Source: an uncultured Roseburia sp.
GTDB taxonomy: Bacteria; Bacillota; Clostridia; Lachnospirales; Lachnospiraceae
Length of the DNA: 25,442 bases
Assembly: GCA_900539115.1 (NCBI GenBank)
Contig: UQAQ01000042.1
Coordinates: 1 to 25,442 of the forward strand
Direction: 5' to 3'
Part shown: positions 16,673-23,159 of the stretch, piece after piece
How positions within the stretch are numbered: the stretch's first letter is position 1
Layout of the letters: each line of letters begins with the position of its first letter
The notes under the pieces: generated by a model
What the model was told of the DNA's origin: nothing
What the model saw: the letters and a program-made list of their open reading frames with translations, nothing else
The model's database searches: none
Made by a program: the position numbers and the translations under genes

Positions 16673-17995
16673 ATGACAAACGATGGGTACGTGGCGATGC
16701 AGGTGATTCAGGCGGTCAATGGATGGCTGTTCGGCGGTCCGGTTCTAATTCTTTTATTTGGCATTCATGTCTATTTTACAATCTACACGGGAGTGGTACA
16801 GAGAAAACTGGGAACCGGGATCCGCTTGTCACTTCGTGGAACCGGAACGGAAAAGAAGGGAATGAGTTCATTTGGAACTCTCACAACGACATTGGCGGCG
16901 ACGCTTGGAACCGGTAATATTATCGGAGTTTCGACTGCAGTCAGTCTCGGAGGACCCGGGGCGGTGTTTTGGTGCTGGCTTACCGGCGTGCTCGGGATGG
17001 CGACCACATATGCGGAGACGACGTTGTGCTGCACGTACCGGGAAACGCAGGACAGAGAACCGGTCGGTGGAATGATGTATGTATTGAAAAATGCACTTGC
17101 AAAGAAAAAACTGGCATCTTTTTACAGTTTTTTTGTCTGCTTTTCAGCCTATTTTGCCGGATGCACCACACAGTCCAATGCGATTTCAGAAACGTGCCGG
17201 GGTATCTGGGAACTGCCGAAATGGCTTGTGGGAATTATCGTGGCATTGATGGTGGGACTGGTTATCCTGCAGGGAGTAAAATGGATCGAAAAAGCGAGTA
17301 TGATGATCGTGCCGGCGATGGCACTTCTTTTTGTGGCGGGATGTCTGTTTTATCTTGTGCTGCATATCGGCTATTTCCCGGCGGCAATCCGGCAGATAGT
17401 AACTTCTGCCTTTTCACCGCGGTGTGCCGCGGCTGGCGGACTCGGCTACACGGTAGGGGCAGCGGTTCGGTACGGAGTGGCAAGAGGACTTTTTACCAAT
17501 GAGGCAGGACTGGGAACTTCCGGGATCGCGGCGGCTTGCGGAGAAGAAAAGATTTCGCCGGAGGAGCAGGGATTGATTTCCATGACGGCGACTTTTTGGG
17601 ACACGGTCGTTTTGTGTGCGGTGACAGGAATTGTCGTTGTCATCTATCAGGCAAAACATGCCATCGCGAAAAGCGGGATGGCGAGCGGACTTTTGGTAAA
17701 AGAAGCATTTGCCGAACTTCCGTTAGGCGGCACGGAGATTATCGGCGTGGCAACCGTTGCTTTTGCGGTCGCTACCCTGATCGGGTGGTCTCTTTTTGGC
17801 AAAGTGGCGGCAGAATTTCTGGGCGGGAAACAGCTGACCCGCACCTATCAATACATTTACGTCATCATGATCTTTGCCGGCGCGGTGATGCCGCTTGGAT
17901 TTGTGTGGGAAATCACGGATTTTGTCAATTTATTTTTGCTGGTTCCCTCGGTGTACACATTGCTTTGCTGCCGGAAAATACTCCGAAAGAAGTAG
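16673..17995 (+). CDS. Alanine/glycine:cation symporter (AGCS family)
   Basis: A 440-residue sodium-coupled amino-acid importer with about ten transmembrane helices. Family signatures are GTGNIIGVSTAVSLGGPGAVFW at about 79-100 (split here as GTGNIIGVSTAV and SLGGPGAVFW) and GVARGLFTNEAGLGTS near 265-281. Substrates in the family are alanine, glycine or glutamine; which one is not visible. No ribosome binding site precedes ATG 16673; the in-frame ATG eight codons later gives an N-terminus closer to relatives but also lacks a good site, so the start is uncertain. It diverges from the glucosaminidase gene. Confidence 0.92.
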   Translation: MTNDGYVAMQVIQAVNGWLFGGPVLILLFGIHVYFTIYTGVVQRKLGTGIRLSLRGTGTEKKGMSSFGTLTTTLAATLGTGNIIGVSTAVSLGGPGAVFWCWLTGVLGMATTYAETTLCCTYRETQDREPVGGMMYVLKNALAKKKLASFYSFFVCFSAYFAGCTTQSNAISETCRGIWELPKWLVGIIVALMVGLVILQGVKWIEKASMMIVPAMALLFVAGCLFYLVLHIGYFPAAIRQIVTSAFSPRCAAAGGLGYTVGAAVRYGVARGLFTNEAGLGTSGIAAACGEEKISPEEQGLISMTATFWDTVVLCAVTGIVVVIYQAKHAIAKSGMASGLLVKEAFAELPLGGTEIIGVATVAFAVATLIGWSLFGKVAAEFLGGKQLTRTYQYIYVIMIFAGAVMPLGFVWEITDFVNLFLLVPSVYTLLCCRKILRKK

Positions 17996-18012
17996 AAAAA
18001 GGATTCCTTTTT
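17996..18012 (+). terminator. Short AT-rich hairpin after the symporter gene
   Basis: AAAAAGG and CCTTTTT form a 7-bp stem with loop ATT immediately after the stop codon, ending in five T. It is GC-poor and so a weak terminator candidate. Confidence 0.4.
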
Positions 18013-18028
18013 GTGAGAAATTTTCCCC

Positions 18029-18057
18029 TTGTAGTTTCGGACAATTCATAGTACAAT
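18029..18057 (+). promoter_or_regulatory. Sigma-A promoter of the ddl operon
   Basis: TTGTAG, a 17-base spacer and TACAAT lie 43 bases upstream of the ddl start. Confidence 0.6.
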
Positions 18058-18100
18058 AAAAGCGAGAGTTTGAGGTAAATATCGAAAGGAATGGATAGAT

Positions 18101-19156
18101 ATGAAAAAGCAGGTTGCAGTAATTTTTGGTGGAAAATCTTCGGAACACGAAGTGTCATGTCACTCTGTGCTCAATGTTATCAAGGGATTTTTGCCGGAAA
18201 AATATGAGATACATTTGATCGGAATTACGAAGGAAGGACATTGGATCTATGTGCCGGACGCGGCAGCAATCGAGGATGGCAGCTGGTATGATGGCAAAAA
18301 GACCGCTATTATTTCGCCGGATGCTGTAAACTCCGGGATTTATGTATGTGATGACGAGGGACATTATGAACGTCAGAAAATCGATGTGATCTTTCCCGTC
18401 CTTCATGGAAAATTTGGAGAAGACGGTACGATTCAGGGCGTTTTTGAAATGTCAGGCATTCCGTATGTCGGATGCGGTGTGCTCTCTTCTTCGGTAAGTA
18501 TGGATAAAATTTCCACGAAGATTTTTGTGGAGAAACTGGGAATACGCCAGGCGAAATTTGTTGCAGACATTGCGCCGGATCTGAGTGAACTTGATCACAC
18601 GGTCGCAGAGGTAGAGGAAAAACTGGGATATCCGGTTTTTGTAAAACCTTCGAATGCCGGTTCTTCCTGTGGTGTCAGCAAAGCGGAAAACCGTGAGGAA
18701 TTAAAGGCAGCAGTGGAACTTGCCAAAAAACATGACACCCGTGTTTTGATCGAAGAAATGATCTGCGGACATGAAGTAGAATGTGCGGTTCTCGGCGGAC
18801 GTGATCCAAAAGCATCGAAAGTCGGAGAAGTTGTGGCAGCGGCAGAATTTTATGATTACGATGCCAAATACAATAATTCCGAATCCAAAACAGTCATTGA
18901 TCCGGACACCGTGCCACAGGCATCGAAAGACAAAGTACGCGAAGATGCCGTAGCTATTTTTAAAGCGGTAAGCGGATTCAGTCTGTCACGTGTAGATTTC
19001 TTTATTGAAAATGAAACGAATGATGTGGTGTTTAATGAAATTAACACGCTTCCGGGATTTACCAATATCAGTATGTATCCGATGCTTTGGGCAGATAGGG
19101 GACTTTCCATCACGGAATTGATCGATCGTATCGTAGAAACTGCTTACGAACGATAA
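18101..19156 (+). CDS. ddl: D-alanine--D-alanine ligase
   Basis: A 351-residue ATP-grasp ligase that joins two D-alanines for the peptidoglycan stem peptide. Visible signatures are IFGGKSSEHEVS at the N-terminus, FPVLHGKFGEDGTIQG, the ATP-binding loop KPSNAGSSCGVSKA and the metal-binding end FNEINTLPGFTNISMYP. The length is normal. The start follows GAAAGGAATGGATAG. It heads the operon with the DUF1934 gene, dapF and trxA, so two peptidoglycan precursor enzymes are coexpressed. Whether it is the D-Ala-D-Ala or D-Ala-D-Lac type cannot be read safely; the context suggests the ordinary housekeeping enzyme. Confidence 0.95.
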   Translation: MKKQVAVIFGGKSSEHEVSCHSVLNVIKGFLPEKYEIHLIGITKEGHWIYVPDAAAIEDGSWYDGKKTAIISPDAVNSGIYVCDDEGHYERQKIDVIFPVLHGKFGEDGTIQGVFEMSGIPYVGCGVLSSSVSMDKISTKIFVEKLGIRQAKFVADIAPDLSELDHTVAEVEEKLGYPVFVKPSNAGSSCGVSKAENREELKAAVELAKKHDTRVLIEEMICGHEVECAVLGGRDPKASKVGEVVAAAEFYDYDAKYNNSESKTVIDPDTVPQASKDKVREDAVAIFKAVSGFSLSRVDFFIENETNDVVFNEINTLPGFTNISMYPMLWADRGLSITELIDRIVETAYER

Positions 19157-19188
19157 TAATTTGGCGAAACGAAGGGAAAGATAAAGTC

Positions 19189-19629
19189 ATGAAGAAAGAT
19201 GTAAAGATATCGATTGCCGGACTGCATGAAAATGGCACGACGGATTCGCTGGAAGTGATCTCTTTTGGAGAAATGTATGAAGAAAACGGCGAAACAATCG
19301 TAAAATACGAGGAAGCAATGGATGATGTCGAGGGCGAAGACTGCGAGATGGTGCAGAGCCAGCTTAAAATTCGGGACGGACAGGTGGAAATTCTGAAAGA
19401 AGGTGGTACGCGGACGCATATGGTATTTGTAAAAAATCAGGACATGCTTACGTATTATTCCACACCTTTCGGGGAACTGGAAATTGTAATTCACACGGAC
19501 CGGCTGGAACACCGGAAGCTTGACAATGGATTTCATGTGGAACTCGAGTACGCATTGGAAGTGAATGCGGCGCACATGTCTAACTGCAATGTAAGGATTC
19601 AAGTGGAAGAATTGGAGGGACGAGTATGA
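19189..19629 (+). CDS. DUF1934 protein, YwiB-like
   Basis: A 146-residue small soluble protein resembling the DUF1934/YwiB family, which is predicted to be a lipocalin-like beta barrel with no known activity. Features are a beta-rich pattern with ISFGEMYEENGETIVKYEE early, then a TPFGELEIVIHT strand and ELEYALEVN near the end. The start has AAGGGAAAG upstream. Its stop overlaps the dapF start by four bases (ATGA), implying translational coupling with dapF. It contains no signal peptide or membrane helix. Confidence 0.8.
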   Translation: MKKDVKISIAGLHENGTTDSLEVISFGEMYEENGETIVKYEEAMDDVEGEDCEMVQSQLKIRDGQVEILKEGGTRTHMVFVKNQDMLTYYSTPFGELEIVIHTDRLEHRKLDNGFHVELEYALEVNAAHMSNCNVRIQVEELEGRV

Positions 19630-20462
19630 AATTTACAAAAATGCATGGAACAGGAAATGATTACGTTTATGTAAATTTGTTTGAAGAGACAATCTCGGAT
19701 ATTTCGGACGCGGCGATTCGTGTAAGTGACCGCCATTTTGGAATCGGTTCGGATGGTTTGATCGCTATCGCTCCGTCGGATGTGGCAGACTGCCGCATGA
19801 TCATGTACAATGCAGACGGAACGGAAGGCGCGATGTGTGGGAATGGCATCCGCTGTGTGGCCAAATATGCTTACGATCACGATATTGCGAAAAAAGAGCA
19901 TATGACGATCGAGACAAAAAGCGGCATCAAAACCATTGATCTGACGGTGGAAAATGGAAAGGCTGCCTATGCGAAAGTCAACATGGGAAAAGCAATCCTT
20001 GATCCGAAAAAAATACCGGTAAAAGCAGAAGGTGATACGTTTATTTCTCAGGAAATCATGGTCGGAGATAAGCCATATACCGTCACCTGCGTGTCCATGG
20101 GAAATCCGCATTGCGTCGTATTTACCGAGGGAATCGATACTCTTGATCTGGAAAAAACAGGACCTGAATTTGAACATCATCCTCTTTTTCCTGACCGCAT
20201 CAATACGGAGTTTGTCGAAGTGATCGATGAACATACATTGAAAATGCGTGTCTGGGAGCGCGGAGCCGGGGAGACGATATCGTGTGGCACCGGAACTTGT
20301 GCCAGTACCGTAGCGGCCGTTCTCAATGGCTATTGTCCGCGCGGCGAGGAAATCGCGATACAGATCCGCGGAGGTGTGCTTTATGATACCTACCTCGAAA
20401 ATGGAGACGTTGTCATGCGAGGTCCGGCAGTAGAAGTATTTCATGGAGAATGGAGGGAATAA
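19626..20462 (+). CDS. dapF: Diaminopimelate epimerase
   Basis: A 278-residue cofactor-independent racemase that turns LL-diaminopimelate into the meso form for lysine and peptidoglycan synthesis. The two catalytic cysteines are Cys71 in GAMCGNGIRC and Cys220 in SCGTGTCAS. Other signatures are FTKMHGTGNDYV at the start and MGNPHCVVF. The length is normal. The start overlaps the preceding stop and has GGAGGGACG upstream; trxA follows after two bases. Its presence implies a meso-DAP-type cell wall or at least DAP-route lysine synthesis. Confidence 0.96.
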   Translation: MKFTKMHGTGNDYVYVNLFEETISDISDAAIRVSDRHFGIGSDGLIAIAPSDVADCRMIMYNADGTEGAMCGNGIRCVAKYAYDHDIAKKEHMTIETKSGIKTIDLTVENGKAAYAKVNMGKAILDPKKIPVKAEGDTFISQEIMVGDKPYTVTCVSMGNPHCVVFTEGIDTLDLEKTGPEFEHHPLFPDRINTEFVEVIDEHTLKMRVWERGAGETISCGTGTCASTVAAVLNGYCPRGEEIAIQIRGGVLYDTYLENGDVVMRGPAVEVFHGEWRE

Positions 20463-20464
20463 CA

Positions 20465-20788
20465 ATGGCAGCGATAGAAATTAATGCAGAAAATTTTGAA
20501 GAAAAGGTAATTCGATCGGACAAACCGGTTTTGGTTGATTTTTGGGCAGTATGGTGTGGACCATGCAGCATGATGTCACCAATCATTGAGCAGATTGGCG
20601 AGGAACTTGCGGACAAACTTATCGTCGGCAAAGTCAACTGCGATGAAAATATGGAACTTGCCCAGCAGTACAAAGTAGCAGGCATTCCGGCATTTTTCCT
20701 TTTTAAAGGAGGAGAAGTGGTGACGAAAGCGGTCGGAGCGATGTCCAAAGACGAGCTTCTTGCAAAGATTGAACCGCATCTGGTATAA
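20465..20788 (+). CDS. trxA: Thioredoxin
   Basis: A 107-residue cytoplasmic thiol-disulfide reductase. The active site is WCGPC with Cys31 and Cys34, preceded by VDFWAVW, and the cis-proline is in AGIPAFFLFKGG. It has a complete thioredoxin fold and no signal peptide. Start ATG follows GGAGGGAATAAC, directly after dapF. The operon appears to end at the following hairpin. Confidence 0.95.
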   Translation: MAAIEINAENFEEKVIRSDKPVLVDFWAVWCGPCSMMSPIIEQIGEELADKLIVGKVNCDENMELAQQYKVAGIPAFFLFKGGEVVTKAVGAMSKDELLAKIEPHLV

Positions 20789-20800
20789 CGAAATAAGAAA

Positions 20801-20838
20801 AGGGGATGCCACCATGAAAAGCGACATCCCTTATTTTT
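20801..20838. terminator. Bidirectional terminator between trxA and yjfB-like gene
   Basis: AGGGGATG (20801-20808) pairs with CATCCCTT (20825-20832) with one bulge. On the plus strand it is followed by ATTTTTAT and on the minus strand by TTTTCTT, so it can serve both convergent genes. Confidence 0.6.
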
Positions 20839-20860
20839 ATGCCTTTTTGTTTTCTTTCGC

Positions 20861-21055
20861 TTATATGCGGATGTCGATATTTTGTCCAAGTCCCGGATTT
20901 ACCGACTGTTCCATCATCTGCACGAGCTGAATGCCCTGTGCTTCCTGCAAATCCATCGTCTTTTTCAACACCTGCGTGCTGACACCCTGACTGATCTGCA
21001 GTTGTGAGTTCATCATCGCGTATGACGCGATATCCATTCCATCGCTTATCTCCAT
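20861..21055 (-). CDS. YjfB-like putative motility protein
   Basis: A 64-residue small protein resembling the YjfB family (putative motility protein): MEISDGMDIASYAMMNSQ, a central QISQGVSTQVLKKTMDLQEAQG helix and NPGLGQNIDIRI at the C-terminus. Function is unknown; family members are often found in flagellated Firmicutes. I chose the ATG at 21055 because AAAGGGGGTG lies five bases upstream; a longer in-frame reading to 21139 would run through the promoter. It has its own sigma-A promoter. Confidence 0.75.
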   Translation of the reverse strand: MEISDGMDIASYAMMNSQLQISQGVSTQVLKKTMDLQEAQGIQLVQMMEQSVNPGLGQNIDIRI

Positions 21056-21080
21056 AAGGACACCCCCTTTTATTAAGGAT

Positions 21081-21109
21081 ATTATAACATGGGGAGGGGA
21101 GAATGTAAA
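21081..21109 (-). promoter_or_regulatory. Sigma-A promoter of the yjfB-like gene
   Basis: On the minus strand TTTACA, a 17-base spacer and TGTTATAAT (extended -10) lie 25 bases before the start codon. It is not of the sigma-D flagellar type. Confidence 0.75.
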
Positions 21110-21133
21110 GGTGGGGAAAAGGGAAAAATGTAC

Positions 21134-21162
21134 TTGCAAAAACTAGTGGACTATGTTACACT
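21134..21162 (+). promoter_or_regulatory. Candidate promoter of the Rpn-family nuclease
   Basis: TTGCAA, a 17-base spacer and TACACT lie about 140 bases upstream of the start at 21305, giving a leader of roughly 135 nt. Confidence 0.6.
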
Positions 21163-21264
21163 AACAGCAAGCAGAAGATCTATCATTTCAAGGATATCTA
21201 TTTTCTTACATAAATGAAAAGAGCCAAACTGCTGATGTTCCCATAGAAAACAGAATGAGATGCA

Positions 21265-21301
21265 GGGAGGCGGATTTCAGAAGCCTCCCGGAAATGGAGG
21301 G
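21265..21301 (+). promoter_or_regulatory. Leader hairpin competing with ribosome binding site
   Basis: GGGAGGC (21265-21271) can pair perfectly with GCCTCCC (21283-21289). The CCTCC in the same arm can instead pair with GGAGG of the ribosome binding site (21296-21300). The two foldings exclude each other, so the leader could switch the translation start on or off. This is a structural inference; no ligand or partner is suggested by the sequence. Confidence 0.3.
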
Positions 21302-21304
21302 TGT

Positions 21305-22189
21305 ATGGTAAGAAAAGATTTGGTTAAAGACCAAAAATGGCTGGAGAAGATCCAGATTAAGAATGATGTTGTCTTTTGTACTGTTTTTCTGGATGAAGAG
21401 GACTGCAGGGAATTGCTGCAGCGTATTCTGGGAATGCACATTGTGAAACTTAAGGTTGTGCTGAATCAGAAAGCAATCCAAAATAACATTTTTCAAAAGG
21501 GAACGAGACTGGATATCTATGCTGAAGATGACAAAGGTAATATGTACGACATTGAGATGCAGCTTACGAAAACAAGAGAATTGGTGCCTCGAAGTCGATA
21601 TTATCATTGTGAGATGGATGGTCATCAGATTGCGACAGGAGAGACGTACGAGGAGCTAAAACAGTCGATCGTGATCTTTTTGTGTGATTTTGACCTTTTT
21701 CACAAAGATCAAAGTGTGTATACGTTTGAAATGAGATGCAATGAAGATCCGACGATTTGTTTGGACGAAAAGAGAAAAACCATTTTTGTTAATCTGCACG
21801 GAAAACGTGATGGATTGTCGGAGAAACTTCGAAATCTCCTGGATTATCTGGAGACTTCGGTGCCAACCGATGAGTTTACGAAAAGTCTCGAACGAAAAGT
21901 AGAAGAAGTGAAGAGCAATGATGAATGGAGGGATAATTTCGTGACACTAGAGCAAAAAATTCAACTCGAAGTGAGAGAGGCCAGCGAGCGTGCTCGCGAG
22001 GCTGCGCTTGTCGAAGGTCATGCAGAAGGCCATGCAGAAGGGATTGCAGAAGGCCGCCTGGAAGGAGCGGAAATTAATCTGCTTGCACAAATCTCTAAAA
22101 AACTTGCCAAAGGCAAATCTGTAGTACAGATTGCAGATGAATGTGAGGAGACGGAAGAACGCATTTGTGAGTTAATGAAGAAACTGTAA
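21305..22189 (+). CDS. Rpn-family PD-(D/E)XK nuclease/transposase-like protein
   Basis: A 294-residue protein of the Rpn (recombination-promoting nuclease, formerly transposase_31) / PDDEXK_2 group, linked to RecA-independent gene transfer and to toxic DNA cleavage. The core reads NDVVFCTVF at about 20-28, GTRLDIYAED with Asp70, and DIEMQL with Glu84 and Gln86, the ExQ variant usual in this family. The C-terminal 90 residues form a charged helix with EGHAEG-type repeats (EGHAEGHAEGIAEGRLEG) and a final helix-turn-helix-like segment. The start at 21305 is chosen for GGAGGG just upstream; an in-frame ATG at 21260 would add 15 unlikely residues. Members are often multicopy. Confidence 0.8.
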   Translation: MVRKDLVKDQKWLEKIQIKNDVVFCTVFLDEEDCRELLQRILGMHIVKLKVVLNQKAIQNNIFQKGTRLDIYAEDDKGNMYDIEMQLTKTRELVPRSRYYHCEMDGHQIATGETYEELKQSIVIFLCDFDLFHKDQSVYTFEMRCNEDPTICLDEKRKTIFVNLHGKRDGLSEKLRNLLDYLETSVPTDEFTKSLERKVEEVKSNDEWRDNFVTLEQKIQLEVREASERAREAALVEGHAEGHAEGIAEGRLEGAEINLLAQISKKLAKGKSVVQIADECEETEERICELMKKL

Positions 22190-22211
22190 ATGAATTAAGA
22201 TGGGAACAGTT

Positions 22212-22256
22212 AAGCTGCCTTGAAAAATTTTTAAAAAATTTTTGGGGCAGCTTTTT
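22212..22256 (+). terminator. Intrinsic terminator of the Rpn-family gene
   Basis: AAGCTGCC (22212-22219) pairs with GGCAGCTT (22246-22253), with an inner A/T stem, and is followed by a T run. Confidence 0.8.
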
Positions 22257-22286
22257 AGCAAGTCCATACTTTGGGACACCATTCTA

Positions 22287-22295
22287 TGATATAAT
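22287..22295 (+). promoter_or_regulatory. Extended -10 promoter before MITE copy 2
   Basis: TGATATAAT is a perfect extended -10 with no convincing -35 box at the right distance. Transcription would run into the MITE beginning at 22324 and on to the serine-rich gene at 22559. Confidence 0.45.
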
Positions 22296-22323
22296 GGACA
22301 CATAAGAAAAACTTAGAGTAAAA

Positions 22324-22517
22324 GTAACTATTCAGGACGCCCCTCCTCCACATTCGCATTTCGAACACTTCGTGTTCTTTTCTCGCCTTTGACAAGGCTA
22401 AAAATGCTCATATGTGGAGGGGAGCCCTATTAGGATCTCAATGTATGGAAATCAAAGTCTCTTACGTGCAAGCACGACGATTCATTGATTTCCATACATT
22501 GGATCCTGAATAGTTAC
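22324..22517 (-). mobile_element. 194-bp MITE-like element, copy 2 (inverted)
   Basis: It is the reverse complement of the element at 7235-7428 with about six differences and the same total length. Terminal inverted repeats are GTAACTATTCAGGA (22324-22337) and TCCTGAATAGTTAC (22504-22517). The flanks are a perfect 8-bp target duplication, GAGTAAAA at 22316-22323 and 22518-22525. The differences cluster in the base of the large stem and leave most pairing possible. It occupies the interval between an extended -10 promoter and the ribosome binding site of the serine-rich gene. Confidence 0.88.
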
Positions 22518-22558
22518 GAGTAAAAAATTAAGAATGAAACAATTAGGAGGCGGTTATC

Positions 22559-23086
22559 ATGAAGAAGGGCAACACACCAAAGTATGAGATTTTAGCACTT
22601 TTGGTTTTGGCATTTATTGTCATAGCAGCCAGAAATGTACCGGACTATGTAAGCGAGCATATATGGGGGTATGGAGAATGCTGGGCAAGTGACTGCCATG
22701 AAAAACGGTTTTCAGAAGATAGTTTATATTGCAAGAAACACCAGGAAGAGGCAGATAAAGAAGGAGAAGAAAGAGAACAGTCGGAATCGACAGAATCTTC
22801 GAGTTATTCATCAAGTACTTATTCTACAAGTACGACAAGACCGTCTTCGACGAAAAAACCATATCATTACGATTCGAGCTCGAGCAGTTCGTATTCGAAC
22901 AAATCGAGTTACTCGGGTTCGTCCAAGAGCAAAAAATCGTATTCGAATCCTTATGAATCCTACGACAAAGGATATGAGGATGTGTATGAGGATGGCGATT
23001 ATGACGATGACCGGTATAATAGTGATTCGGATTATGCAGATGGAGTGGACGATGCGATAGATGAGGACGAAGAAGGAGATTGGTAA
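22559..23086 (+). CDS. Serine-rich single-pass membrane protein
   Basis: A 175-residue protein of unknown function. The lysine-rich N-terminus and one hydrophobic helix at about 11-24 suggest an anchor with the remainder outside the cell. Next comes a Cys/His cluster with Cys41, Cys46, Cys58 and His61 (C-x4-C-x11-C-x2-H), which may bind zinc. Residues about 75-130 are a low-complexity Ser/Tyr/Thr/Lys region, and 133-175 are strongly acidic and rich in Asp and Tyr. The start follows TTAGGAGGCGG, a strong site. It lies 73 bases before hsdM, which has its own promoter, so a link to restriction is not implied. Confidence 0.75.
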   Translation: MKKGNTPKYEILALLVLAFIVIAARNVPDYVSEHIWGYGECWASDCHEKRFSEDSLYCKKHQEEADKEGEEREQSESTESSSYSSSTYSTSTTRPSSTKKPYHYDSSSSSSYSNKSSYSGSSKSKKSYSNPYESYDKGYEDVYEDGDYDDDRYNSDSDYADGVDDAIDEDEEGDW

Positions 23087-23095
23087 ATTAAACTA

Positions 23096-23125
23096 TTTAC
23101 AGAAATTTGGTTCATATGGTACAAT
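23096..23125 (+). promoter_or_regulatory. Candidate promoter of hsdM
   Basis: TTTACA, an 18-base spacer and TACAAT lie 34 bases before the hsdM start, and GGGAGGAAAGG is the ribosome binding site. Confidence 0.6.
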
Positions 23126-23159
23126 AAAATTATATATCGGGAGGAAAGGATAAAAGAAA

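Noticed and set aside
16969..18051. Plus-strand frames of 171-177 codons inside the symporter gene
   Set aside because: They are alternative-frame shadows of the AGCS transporter in a GC-richer stretch, with arginine/cysteine-rich nonsense composition.
19599..20465. Long minus-strand open frame (288 codons) antisense to dapF
   Set aside because: dapF on the plus strand has both catalytic cysteine motifs and normal length; the antisense reading has no recognisable domain, no ribosome binding site, and is a composition effect.
22671..23060. Arginine/isoleucine-rich frame overlapping the serine-rich gene
   Set aside because: It arises from the repetitive TCG/AGC codon use of the low-complexity region in another frame; no ribosome binding site.
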